Shown: positions 1-10,590 of the stretch, one piece after another
How the letters are laid out: each line of letters opens with the position of its first letter
How positions within the stretch are numbered: position 1 is the first letter of the stretch
Assembly: GCA_003614735.1 (NCBI GenBank)
Contig: KZ992497.1
Location: 1 to 41,354 of the forward strand
Direction: 5' to 3'
Source: Thamnocephalis sphaerospora
Lineage: Eukaryota; Zoopagomycota; Zoopagomycetes; Zoopagales; Sigmoideomycetaceae
DNA length: 41,354 nucleotides
Position numbers and translations under genes: made by a program
The notes under the pieces: generated by a model
What the model was told of the DNA's origin: nothing
The model's input: the letters and a program-made list of their open reading frames with translations, nothing else
Database searches by the model: none

Positions 1-785
1 ACGCGGTAGGCGCCAAGTGCGCTAATGCCAGAGTCGTCGCGTGTGTTGTAGAGAATGCCAGCCACGTGTGTGCCGTGGCCGTTGCACTCGTCCATCGGAT
101 CGGCATCGGGCTGCGGCACGTTCTTTCCGTTGTAGGCATCACCGACAAAGTCGTAGCCGTAGGCAACAATGCAGCCAGGGCCAAAGCATCCGCCTAGGCT
201 GGGATGCTTGTAGTCGATACCCGTATCGATAATGCCGATTTTAGCGCCATTGGGGTCTGTTGTGCTTGCACGACGGGCCCAGCGGTGCGGCTGATGCGTA
301 GCCGTGGCGTTGAACATACGGCTACCCGCGGGATGCAGCGCGGAGCTATGTGTGGCAGCGGCAGTGACCGGCCAAGCGCGTTTGACCATGGCGTGGCTGG
401 CCACTTCGGCCATAAGCCGTTCTCCGCCACCACTGACGTCAAAGGAGACGCCGTTCATCAGCGTATCGAATTCGTGAACATCGCTGACGTTCAGAAAGCG
501 GTGCACCCATTTCAAGATGAAGGAGCGCTGGCTCCGAGCCTCTGCGGTCGATGGCGAGGCAGTGAGCTGCAGGATATACGCCGTAGGCAGAACGCCAGGA
601 TGATTGTTTTTCTGTGCACGAGAGGATGCACTGGCGCCATTCCGGCGACTCAGCGCCGCGTAGCCACTCTTTAAAGGCACAGTGCTTGGCTGGTGTGGGG
701 CGAGCCGAGCGCCGTCAGTGACTATGGTGTTGGTCAGCGCCAGCGCTGCCACATAGAAAGCCGCTACGAAGATGCAGCGAACCAT
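1..785 (-). CDS. S8 subtilisin-like serine peptidase, 5' part (runs off the window)
   Basis: Read from the ATG at 785 down to the window edge, the frame stays open for 261 codons. It begins with a hydrophobic signal-like stretch (MVRCIFVAAFYVAALAL), followed by a propeptide-like region with an I9-inhibitor-style strand (AYILQLTA) and then the subtilase catalytic core. The Asp motif GIIDTGIDYKHPSLGG puts catalytic D at about residue 187, and NGHGTHVAG puts catalytic H at about 237. The catalytic Ser and C-terminus lie outside the window. The GGCFGPGC segment after the Asp motif resembles the large secreted or vacuolar S8A peptidases that often carry a PA insert; that subfamily placement is inference. 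No intron is needed in the visible part. A second, unrelated-looking subtilase lies at 32868-34253. Confidence 0.9.
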   Translation of the reverse strand, partial: MVRCIFVAAFYVAALALTNTIVTDGARLAPHQPSTVPLKSGYAALSRRNGASASSRAQKNNHPGVLPTAYILQLTASPSTAEARSQRSFILKWVHRFLNVSDVHEFDTLMNGVSFDVSGGGERLMAEVASHAMVKRAWPVTAAATHSSALHPAGSRMFNATATHQPHRWARRASTTDPNGAKIGIIDTGIDYKHPSLGGCFGPGCIVAYGYDFVGDAYNGKNVPQPDADPMDECNGHGTHVAGILYNTRDDSGISALGAYR

Positions 786-2139
786 GTCGGGTATGCAGTA
801 TAATTATGTAGGTTGTTGGCGATAGTGGTGACGACCAGCATGCATATTTCCACGGGTAAGAGGGTGCGGGCGTATGGAGAAGGATACGGCCGTGGCAAGC
901 GGGCAGTGCGCCTGGTGTATTTATTCAAGCAGAGCGGAGGATGTGCTGAAACGGCTAATGACCAAATTTGGAAAACAGCGCGTTTCCAGAGAACGGTCGC
1001 AGGTTTGCTATTTTCTAGCTAGAGCGCTGCCGCGCTTGCTCTGGCCATTTAGTCTGCAGGCGACAAAGCTAGCGCCATCATTTGGCATGCTTGATAGCAT
1101 TCGATAGAAACGCAATGCACTGGTCTGCAGGCAGCCCCAGCATTATAGCGGCCTGCAGCCCGCCAACCAATGTGGCGTATGAAAGGTGATCGCATTGGTA
1201 GGTCGTTTCATCGCCCGTTATGTAGTCGGATGCTACACTATACTTGGGCTATATAACGTCGCAAATAGCACTGTACACGCGCTGCAGGCAAGTCGGTCAA
1301 CTGCACAGCGCGTTCAGCCATCAAAGTCTGCCTTGTTCTCCAAGGATTGGAAGTACTCGAGCCAGTGGTCGCTGCATGTTGCACTCTCCGTGCTATCGTG
1401 CGACAAGCTCAAACATGACTAGCCAGGGTGCATGCACGCATTATCATTTGAGACGCCATCGTATCAGGTAAAAGGGAGCATTGCGTAACAGCTGCTGGTA
1501 GCGCCGGCGCTTGTCTTGACATCGCCTAAAGCATGAAACCCTTACCAGCATGGCCCTTACAATGTTCGCAATAACCAGGAAACTTGCTGAGATGGCGATA
1601 CAGTGCATCGCGCCTGTTGTCAGGCATGCGTCAGATTACTTGCAGATGGGACGCACCAGCAACCTTTTGAAGCCCACTGCCAACCATGCGGGTACCGCGC
1701 TCACATTCCTAAACGGCTCTACTGCAAATGATATGTCTTATTGCATAATGCCCACTTAAATATGCGAGAGCCTGTGCGTCTCGCAACCAGCCAATGTGAT
1801 CTTGGAAACATCGAGCGGCCCGCCGCTTGAACAGTTTGGACGGCGACAAAATGGCCCTGAAAGAGCGCAGAAAGAAGAGACGGCACACGCATCGACCGTC
1901 TAGCCAGATTGGACGGCGAGAGCGGCACCTAGCGTACAATGTATGAACAAACAAGGGGCATCCAGTCACCGGACAGGGATGGGAGAATCAGCCGAAAAGC
2001 AAATGGATACACCCATAGGAGCAGAATGCAGCAGAAGCAGATTGGCAGAGACAGCGCGTAACACCGGGAGACAACCGTCCACGGAACGTCGTCAGAGCGA
2101 GCGACGCGGCTGTTTGCGTCGTGCTGTACACTGATGCAA
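786..2139. other. Intergenic, no recognisable gene
   Basis: This lies between the 5' end of the subtilase and the 3' end of the CSC1-family gene, both on the minus strand, so it should hold the subtilase promoter and the CSC1 terminator. The short open frames here (under about 80 codons, often lacking ATG) match nothing I recognise and show no splice-linked continuation. An ATATAAC string occurs near 1250 but faces no identified gene. Confidence 0.5.
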
Positions 2140-5100
2140 CTAGAGCGAAAAGTAGGATCGGACGCCGCGGCGTCGAGTGGCGTGCAGGCCCTGCGGCGGC
2201 CACGGCTGCGGAAGCTCTCCTTTGATGGCCAAATGCTCATAGCTCTTCAGATCCGAATCGAGCACGCCGTCAATACGCGTCATAGGTGCCTGATTCTGCG
2301 GATCACTGCGACGGCCGTTGAACACCTGCGCGACACTGTTGCCAATAGAGCTTGTCGATGCAATGGACGCGCTAGCCGCTCGCTTTAGCTTCTTACTCCA
2401 GAAACTACCGCTCCCGATGCTAGCGCGCTGCGAAGCGCCGAGATCCGGGCTTGGGAATGCTCCACTCGCTGGCGGACTGTACAGGCCAGCGTCGGGTTCC
2501 CCGTCGTCGCGGTCGCCAAACTCGTCCGCACTTTCCGCCTTATCCGCGCCCGCCCCATCTGGCGTCTCGCCAGTGGCCAAAAGCACGTCCTCTTCTTCGC
2601 GAGCAAGACCGCTGGCTACATCCAGCGGTAGGTAGTACGAATTGGATTCGTACACTTGCACGCAATACGAGGCGAACAAAAGCGTGCCCGCCAGTGCGGG
2701 CAATACCAGAAGCGCATAGATCCGACACTCCTTGAGCGTCAGCAGGCCAGAGGTGCTCAACTGGAAAAGAAGCAGACCAACAATCAGGCGTCGAAAGATG
2801 TACGGCCAGGCCCGTCCGCCTGACTCGTAACGCGGCTGGTAGACACGAACAAACTGATACGAGTATATCAGCTTGCCCGCAAAGAAAAAGACTGCAGCCA
2901 CCGGCAGAATCAGCGGCACCGTCACCGAAAAGGTGAGCGCCACGACAAACAAAAGCAGCGGCAGCGGGTAAAGCCAGCCATAGTTTGGTGCGGGCGGTCG
3001 GTCCAATGCGGCTCGCTCGCGCGGCGTGCGCGCACGAAACAGGCCGAGAATACGCGTTGCTATCATACTGAGCTGTAGCAGTTCAGCCACCGGCAGCACT
3101 ACAAACGACTGCAGCATCATGTAATTGATAAAGAAGGGTGCTGCCTAAGTACAGAGTGTTGGCGCAGATTAGCGACGTTCTGCGGTCGTGTGCCACGCAA
3201 GGCATACTTTAGGAAAGGCTGATCCAAGATGCTCAAAGATACTTTCTGGTTTTGCGATGATTTTGAGAAGCGTCTGGATGATGGTGTTGGTGATCATATG
3301 TACAAGCACTACGTTGATCAGCTGGAACGAAAAGTACCTGCATGCAATATAGCAGCGTCAGTTGCAGATGTTACACGATGTGCGTGGCGCAAAAGATAGC
3401 GAAAACCCACTTGGTCAAAGTAGACAGCTCGATAGCGCTGTAGGTACGATGGCCCTGCAGCACGGAGAACCCTGCCGTTGCAGAAAGGCGACAATCAGCG
3501 TACAGATGTTGCAAAGTAGAGTGCAACTACGTACGTTCAAACGTTGCTTTGAGCAGCGCCACCATCAAACTGACGGCTGCGGTAGGCAGCAGGCCTTCCG
3601 CCAGTCGGGTAAGCAAAGGCGACCACTTGACAATCGGTCGGAAGCGCGGGTATGTTGCAGCCAGATCGCTCAAGTTGCCCAGCGATGCCACGGCGGCAAT
3701 GGGAAACGCCCAAAAGATCACCACAGCAATGACCACCACACGCAAAGCTACAATCCGCATTGATTTGACCTGTGGTTCAATCGAGAGATTTGGCCAAAAG
3801 CTGGTAGGTTGGCGAACCGTAGAGTTAGCCGCCTGCACCGCTGGTCGCCAGCTGCCGTCAACAGAATGTCCCATTCCGATCGGCTTACATATCACGATAC
3901 TCTGGAGCCATGCGCGTGATACAAGTGAACGGTTCAGAGCAATTGGCCGTTTGTGCTGCAATATTCTACCAATGGCCAATGCCACACACGTGCACGTAAG
4001 CATCTATCGACTCGGGTGGCACCGCGTACCACCCATACGCACCGCGCTAGACTGGGTCTTGAAAGTGACAAAACCGGTGCCGCTGTAGGTGAACGGGCCG
4101 CGTCGTAGACGGCGCACCGCATCGTCGCGCTCGACAAACTTGGCGGTGTAGTGGTCGATAGCGTCCGTCATCTCCTCGTTGAGCGAGTCGGCGTTACCGC
4201 ACATAAGCGCCGTCGCCTGCTCGCACCAGCCAACCATCGAATGGTGACCGTTGTGAACGTGAATGGTCGGCCGCGAGGAAGAGCTCGCCGTGCGTATCAG
4301 GGCTGCCGCCTCGCCCGCGCTCATCTGACGCCGCAGCGCTTGATTCTGGCGCTCGGTGCGACGCCGGTTCTTATCCCAGATGGTAAAAGAGCGCTCCAGC
4401 GCGCGCAGCGTGTTGGCACGCTTGTGTAGCGCTATCTGCAGCTGATCCACCTGCGGCACCACCCAAGCTTGGTGCACTTTGCCGACGCCTAGCCCTTCGA
4501 AAAAGTTGCGCAACGAGTCGCCGCCGTCGGCGCGTAGATCCCGCGGCAGCCCCGACACAAGTACGGTCTTGGCGTGTACGCCAGGGTTGGAGCGTGTCAG
4601 AAAGAAGCGGCGGAGCGAGACAAAGGAGCGGTACTCGCGGTGCAGATAGTAACACGTCAGCAGCGTAAAAAGGTAGATGAAAATCAGATGCACCAGCAAG
4701 TAAGGCGAGCTGGGCGGCACAATGTCCATGGAGAGCGGCACTTTGTTGGACACGTCGCCATGGCTGGCAAACACGTTGATCGGCACGAGCAGCAGCAAGG
4801 CCCAAAAGGTCAGCGCCGCAAACAGCCGCATGCCCAGGTCCCACAGCCGCAGATACTAGCGCAGACACGACGACCATGGCGTGATCAGCATACACAAGAC
4901 GGTACTGGCGGTTAACCAGGCAAAAGCACACTTACCGTAAGCGCATCTGGTCCTAGCGTAGCCATGACCTGGCTTTCACGTAGCCGCAGCACACCCGGAA
5001 TCCAGCCAAAGAAAGACTTTGGCATAAAGGACTGCGGCGTCAACACCCTGCACGCCATGCACGACAGCCACGGCATCGGTCGTTAGCAAAGCCGCCGATG

Positions 5101-5571
5101 ACGCACATGCACCCAAGACAACGCGACCAACGCGGACGTCATGCGCGCATACCGGCGTCTACACGCAGACCCACTCACGTACCTGGCAACTTCCTTGGGC
5201 GCATACACCTCGGGCCACCGTGTTCGCAGCCAGCAAAAGAGCAGAAAGCCCAGCGTACCGAGGGTGCAAGTGGCCAGCAGCTGCGTAAGCAACACATAGG
5301 CCATAGACTCTTGCCTAAGCTCTTTGTCGGGGTCTGCGCTATATGCGCCTATACGACCACTGGCGCGACTAGGCTCGTCTGTCTGGTCCTCGTCCCAGAG
5401 CAAATGCGACCGCGTGGTATACGGAACGGCCGACGCCCGGAGTGCGATCGCTGCTACCAACAGCAACGGCAGCAGCCACCGCTGCCATGACGGCCGCAGG
5501 TGAGCCAGCGAGATCCGCGACGAGCGCGCGTCTACGGCACGCTGCGTCGTTCCAGCAGCACTAACATGCAT
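2140..5571 (-). CDS. CSC1: CSC1/RSN1-family (DUF221, OSCA/TMEM63-like) membrane channel, 8 exons
   Basis: Exons (-): 5571-5183, 5047-4936, 4855-4043, 3965-3889, 3800-3535, 3471-3411, 3337-3208, 3144-2140. All phases agree and give about 950 aa, normal for the family. The N-terminus has a first membrane helix (WLLPLLLVAAIAL) and the RSN1_TM region (FCWLRTRWPEVYAPKEVAR, SFFGWIP). A cytosolic PHM7-like domain follows, with KTVLVSGLPRDLR near its start and MAPEYRDIFWPNL at its end. Then comes the multi-helix RSN1_7TM region. The last exon adds an acidic, Ser-rich cytosolic tail of about 180 residues. Members are osmosensitive or mechanosensitive cation channels or lipid scramblases of plasma and internal membranes. 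Donors are GTACGT, GTAAGT, GTGCGT, GTAAGC, GTACGT, GTGGGT and GTATGC. The 135-nt first intron is the least certain junction. Confidence 0.93.
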
Positions 5572-5875
5572 GGCTACTGCGAATACTGAGACAAGGAAAC
5601 GTGTGGCTTATACACTGAGGCGTGCAAGCGCCAGGAATGGCGAAGGGCGCCCAAAGCTGGACAAAGGGCGAGGCAGCAGTCAAAACAGACGCAGCGGGTA
5701 CTGCCGGTGGCCAATGCATATACACGTCTACGCGGCCGCGTAGACAAACAAAGTGCAGGAAGAGAAACGGCGGGTCGGCGGAAAGAGAAGCGCACAATCT
5801 AAGCACGAGATATGAAAGGTCGCAACGATGCACGAGAAGGGGGCGTGACCATTGCCACGCTATCTCTCTCGTCAG
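5572..5875. other. Intergenic, probable promoter of the CSC1-family gene
   Basis: This lies upstream of the minus-strand CSC1-family start. Plus-strand ATGs at 5637, 5714 and 5812 open short frames, but none joins in phase, through an acceptable donor, to the open exon at 5876. I see no recognisable regulatory motif. Confidence 0.4.
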
Positions 5876-6130
5876 GTGGTCGCACTTGCCGTTTGGAAGA
5901 ATGCAGGAGAAGGCACCGTCACTGGGAAAGCGGCCACAGCGCAGCACCTACAGGTTTACGCGCATGGACTTGCCGGCCAGCCTGTGGCAAGGCCGTTGCG
6001 TTTTGCGACTGCGACGAAGGTTGCTGGTGCTGTGGCAGCGGCCATCGTGGTCCTCACTGCATCCGTCGTCTTGGCGACCGCAAAACCGCAAATACTCACC
6101 ATGCTAGACAGGCCGCCTGACATGAACTGA
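5876..6130 (+). CDS. Possible last exon of a small single-helix membrane protein (first exon unresolved)
   Basis: An 84-codon open stretch ending in TGA follows a good acceptor (tatctctctcgtcag at 5861-5875). Its codon use resembles the neighbouring genes. It contains a convincing membrane helix (VAGAVAAAIVVLTASVV) followed by a short polar tail ending PPDMN. A stop lies just upstream of the acceptor and there is no in-frame ATG, so if real it is a spliced 3' exon. I could not find a phase-0 first exon. A small mitochondrial or ER tail-anchored protein is possible, but I recognise no family. Confidence 0.35.
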   Translation: MVALAVWKNAGEGTVTGKAATAQHLQVYAHGLAGQPVARPLRFATATKVAGAVAAAIVVLTASVVLATAKPQILTMLDRPPDMN

Positions 6131-6171
6131 CTTTTAGCAAGCGCGCACGCAGGTCGGCAGATAGGCCAGTA

Positions 6172-6193
6172 TGTGTGTGTGTGTGTGTGTGTG
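6172..6193. repeat. (TG)11 microsatellite
   Basis: An uninterrupted TG tract preceded by A, which creates an ATG in frame with the downstream Gfd2-like ORF. It lies in that gene's promoter or 5' leader. Confidence 0.95.
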
Positions 6194-6422
6194 CGTACAC
6201 CTGGCAGTGCCGATGTGGCCGCTGGCGCGTGGATCGGATGGCTGGAAGCAGCCGGCGCTATTGAAGCATGTGTACTGCTTTTTAGTCGGTGACGTGGTAG
6301 TTTTCTTACACACGCTCCGCTTGCCCCACCCCACTCCCAGCTCATCCGCTTTTGTTGCTCCACCAGCTCCGCCCACCACAACTGGGCAGCGCTACCATCG
6401 AGCCCCAACCGCTTCATCTGCC

Positions 6423-7548
6423 ATGACACATCCAGGCAGCAGTAGTAATTCCGCCGCACCTGCAGCGGCCGGCAGCAGGTGCGCCGAGGCCAGCACGCCC
6501 CCGCCTGGTACCGGTGCTGCCGGCTCATCTGCCCCTCCTGCTGCGCCAGTGCCCCTTAATGGCGCCTACTTTCAGCTGTCGCAGCTGAGCGCTGAATGGC
6601 AGGCATTTGTGGAGGCAGACGAGGAGGCACGCTCGTGCATCCGCAACTACTTTCGCGTGCCGCAATTCTACGTGGCCCATGCTGACTGGGATGTTTGCAT
6701 TGGTAAGACCTTTTACCCGACTCTATGCGCGCGCGCACGCTCCATCGCTGACTACTCTTCCTGTAGCCACCTGCTGCGAGGCGGGCCGCCGCGTGATCGC
6801 ACTGGACGAAGGACAGGTGCGCGCCGTCAAGGCAGAGCTGGAGAGCGTCCTGGCGCGGCCACTGCCCACGCTGCAGCCTGCTTCCACGTATGCAGACGGT
6901 GTGGTCACGCGAATCACCGACAACGCCACCTATCAGACCATTACAAAAAGCCTGTCCCGCCACAACCAGACGTTCAAACACCAGGAGCGCCAGGCACATT
7001 TCCGCCAACTGCTAGAGACGGCGCGCGAGTTGTACCGCGCAAAAACGCACATTTTTCTGGCGCTGGACGTCGAGTCCTGGGAACGGGACCATTCGCGTAT
7101 CCTGGAAATTGGTTGGAGCATGTACGACTCGCGGCGCGACCGCTTTCTGGACGTGCACTACAACGTGTCCGAGTTTCGTCACCTGTACAACGGCCGCTAC
7201 GTGCCAGACCATCGCAACAACTTTGTGTTTGGCACGTCCACATGGGCAACGTTGCGCGAAGCGGCCGCTGCCATTCAGCGCGATCTAGACGCTGACGATG
7301 CGCCGCTGGTATTTATCGGCCATGCCGTCAAGGAGGACTTGCGCTATTTGGAACGCCTGGGCGTCAAGGTGCCAGGCACGGCCGTCTCGTTTGACACCGC
7401 ACAGCTTTACCAGGCCGTCAATGGCGCAACCCAACCAACTGGCCTGGGCAAAATGCTGGATGCGCTGTCCATTGAGCATATTTTCCTGCACAATGCGGGC
7501 AACGACGCCCACTACACGCTGGAGGCATTCCTTGCGCTGACAAAATAG
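6423..7548 (+). CDS. Gfd2/YDR514C-like protein with DEDD (RNase H-like) exonuclease fold
   Basis: Two exons, 6423-6702 and 6767-7548, with a 64-nt intron (gtaaga...ctgtag), give 353 aa. After a Ser/Pro/Ala-rich N-terminus of about 45 residues and a poorly conserved middle, the C-terminal 170 residues form an RNase H-like domain. The first acidic motif is HIFLALDVESWERD, followed by ILEIGW; the second is FIGHAVKEDLRYLE; the last is HNAGNDAHYTLEAFLAL. These D/E, D and HxxxxD elements, and above all the HNAGNDAxYTLEAFL ending, match the fungal Gfd2/YDR514C family, one member of which is linked to mRNA export. Enzymatic activity is inferred. The start chosen is the ATG at 6423; in-frame ATGs at 6171 and about 6213 would add a low-complexity leader encoded partly by the TG repeat. 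Confidence 0.82.
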
Positions 7549-7876
7549 CATGCATACAATGTAATGTAGGGGTTGCTACTACGATCCGCTGCAGTGCCAC
7601 CGCCATTGTGCAATGTATCGATAATGAGCGTGCTGGCTTTTGGGCTGGTCCTCTGATATGCCAGCGCTTCATTGGTTGGTGGGTCTGATAGCCTGAGGTG
7701 ACTATCGCACACGATTGGCGCGGAACCAATGTGACGTGATTCTTCCGAACAAGAACAAAGCGCGAACGGGCCGGCCCACACGCCGCCGCACTCTTTCACG
7801 CCTGCTGTTGTTGCCGCTGTTGCTGTTGACGCCACTTGTCCGCTTGCGCCACCCCTGCTTTCCTGCCAGCACCACC
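7549..7876. other. Intergenic: squalene synthase promoter region
   Basis: This 328-nt gap separates the Gfd2-like stop from the squalene synthase ATG. Its one notable element is a CCAAT box followed after one base by TGACGTGA (7726-7739). The last 80 nt are pyrimidine-rich on the coding strand, as is common for fungal leaders. Confidence 0.5.
7726..7739 (+). promoter_or_regulatory. CCAAT box next to CRE/UPRE-like TGACGTGA
   Basis: CCAAT (7726-7730) is followed by G and then TGACGTGA (7732-7739), about 140 nt upstream of the squalene synthase ATG. TGACGTG is the core bound by ATF and by XBP1/Hac1-type bZIP factors, and CCAAT is bound by the HAP/NF-Y complex. The match is by sequence only; function is inferred. 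Confidence 0.35.
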
Positions 7877-10173
7877 ATGGGCGCGTTTATGAACAGCATT
7901 TCCCACCCGTCCGAGCTGTTTGCCATGCTCGAGTACAAGCTGGTGCGGCCGGCGGCGGTGGAAAACCCTGCGGTCGACGCCAACGGCAAGACGGCCAGCG
8001 AGGCGCGCTTCCGCTCCTACGACTACCTGAATCGCACATCGCGTTCCTTTGCGGCGGTCATCAAGGAACTCGACGAAGAGCTCATGGACCCGGTAAGCAC
8101 CCAAGTGGTTGGTAGTGGCCTACGAGCGGCAGCTGACCGACGGTAACGCGCGGCGCAGGTGTGCCTGTTCTATGTAATCTTGCGCGGTCTAGACACGGTT
8201 GGTGTGTACAGATGGTGATGCAGGCGAGCGCCAGCCCTGATATGCGCTGACCATGATGGGTCATGCAGAGGACGATATGACACTGCCGCTGGATCTCAAG
8301 GTGGCGCAACTGCGCAGCTTCCACGAGGATATCTACAAGGAGGGGTGGACCTTTACCAAAAGTGCGTGCCATGTCTGCTGAGCATGGTGTCCAGCATCAT
8401 GACTAACGCGTGTGCCTATGCATCCATGAATGCCAACAGGCGGCCCCAACGAAAAGGACCGCGATCTGCTGGTGCATTTCAACTATGTCATTGAGCATTT
8501 TCTGTCTATTAATCCTGTGTAAGGTTATGCGCTTGTGCGAATGCAGCACAGGGATGCACCCATACGTCTAACACCTTCCACTGCGGGCTTTTAGCTACCA
8601 GACTGTAATTGCAGACATCACACGCCGCATGGGCTACGGAATGGCCGAGTTCTGCACCAGGCGCGTGGCGACCGTCGAGGACTATAACCTATACTGCCAC
8701 TATGTTGCCGGCCTCGTCGGCGTAGGTCTTAGCAAGCTGTTTGCTGCTTCAAAGCTAGAAGGTAGGAGACGCAACCCGGTGGACGGTGGTGATGCATGTC
8801 ACTAATGTAGCTACATCCAGGCGAGGTATTCAGCCAAATGGATGATCTGTAAGTGGGACTACAGAGTTGGCCGTGGTGATGGTTGGTCGTTTTCTCATCA
8901 AATGGCGCGCTTGCACGGATACATCAGGTCCAATTCCATGGGTCTTTTCCTGCAAAAGACCAACATCATCCGCGACTTTTTGGAGGATCATTTGGAAGGC
9001 CGACTCTTTTGGCCGCGCGAGATCTGGTCAGAGTATTGCAATGATCCGGAGGAACTGTGCGCGGACCAGAACCTTGACAAGGTAGCCGGACGGCAAGGTG
9101 CCCACGCATGCCTGCTAGCTGTCTGCTGATACATCCTATCCGCTTTGCACGACGTACAGGCACTGGCCTGTCTAAACCACATGTGTATGAACGCACTCGA
9201 GCATATTCCCGACGCTATCGAGTACATGTCGCGGATCCGCAATCAGAGCGTCTTCAATTTCTGCGCCATTCCGCAGGTTATGGCCATCTCCACTATCACG
9301 CTGGTGTTCAACAATCCGGAGGTATTCAAGCGTAACGTGAAGATTCGCAAGGGACTGGCCTGCAAGGTATGTTGCTGCGACAGCGAGGGTAGAGTGCACC
9401 TGCTGTTTAGCGTCATTCGACTCACCGCGCGTCCTTTCCGCCCAGCTCATCATGGAGGCGCAGAATGTGGACGTGGTGCGCGCCATTTTCCTCGAGTTTC
9501 TCAATGAGATGGCACGCAAGAACAACAATGCCCGCGATCCCAACTACGTCCGGATTTCGACTTTGATTGCACAGGTGCGCTGGCGTTTGCATACACGGCC
9601 TGCGCTTGACTCGCCCGCTTCCTCGGAGCGCCTGCGGCTTCCGCTTGGAATGCTAAACACGCCTGCTCAAGTCGAGCTTCCCACAGCGTGGGCGCGCGTG
9701 CCGTCGTACCTCTTGCACCATGTGCTCGCTCGTCGCTGCGGCCCCACATCTTCGCTGGGTCTGCGCTTGACCGATGTGGTACTGCCCCGCCTATTCGGCC
9801 CATCGTCGCCGTACCCCCATCCTCTTGCCACCTTCTTCTTCGCCATAGGCGACCGGCACGCGCGACGCCCCTCCGCTCCGCATGCATGCCACTCAGCTCT
9901 GATGCAGCTTCTGAGGCACGGTCTGTCCCAGCCGCCTGCGTGATATGTCCTTGATGCCTTTTTGTCATAGCGTCATGGTCTCCCTTTGCGCACTACTAAC
10001 CACCCCTGCGTGCCTGTCCGCCCTGCCAGACCAAAACCAAGCTGGCGCCCGACGGTCACTGGAAGCGCCCAGCATCTGGCCTGGACACCTGGGCGAACGT
10101 GCTCTCGTCGGTGGCGATTGGCGCCACGGCGTTCCTCGCAGCGCGGTACATCACGGTGGGCGAGCTCCTATAA
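7877..10173 (+). CDS. ERG9: Squalene synthase (farnesyl-diphosphate farnesyltransferase), 10 exons
   Basis: Exons 7877-8092, 8159-8201, 8269-8361, 8440-8518, 8595-8761, 8821-8848, 8928-9081, 9160-9366, 9446-9574 and 10030-10173 give 419 aa, the usual family length. The enzyme joins two farnesyl diphosphates via presqualene diphosphate and reduces the product with NADPH to squalene, the first committed sterol step, at the ER membrane. Visible hallmarks are [12 protein letters not shown] near residue 50, the first Asp-rich motif LDTVEDDMT (83-91), the signature [10 protein letters not shown] (177-186) and the second Asp-rich motif IIRDFLEDH (222-230). A C-terminal anchor helix ([20 protein letters not shown]) lies in the last exon. 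Introns 1-8 are 59-79 nt; intron 9 is 455 nt and open in frame for its first 122 codons. All donors are GT. Confidence 0.97.
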
Positions 10174-10590
10174 TAGTAAACGGCCGACCTGCTTTGCAGC
10201 CAGCAATGGCAACGGCCGGCTGGCCCAGTTCGACTCACGCTCCGTCGCATTTCCGCTCGCCACTGCTTGCCAGTGCATCTTGGTCGCCGCTACGGCCGCA
10301 TGTAATGGCGCCCATCAATGCGTCTTGGCAGCGCACATTGCCACGGTCCTCTTGGCCGCAACATCAGACCGGCACACGCCTCTTCCCTCGGGTCGGTCTG
10401 TCACCGACGGTGCGCCATGTTTCACTGGCGGCCGGCGCCTTCCTCTTATCATTATGCATTCTTCCGTCCAACTAATAAATCAACGCCACCAAACAATTCA
10501 CTAAAGTGCACACTTTTATGGAACCATGCAGCATGAACAACTCTACTCGCTGTCGGTAGACCGTAGCAGTCTATATCGGTTGGAAGAGCG
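10174..10590. other. Convergent intergenic region
   Basis: This holds the shared 3' flank of squalene synthase (+) and secreted protein A (-). It contains AATAAA-like strings near 10474 (ctaataaatc) that could serve 3'-end formation of the plus-strand gene. I see no gene. Confidence 0.5.

Noticed and set aside
9501-9968. 155-codon minus-strand frame across the last squalene synthase intron
   Set aside because: It is antisense to coding exon 9 and a GC-rich intron, with an Arg/Gly/Ala-rich translation and no domain.
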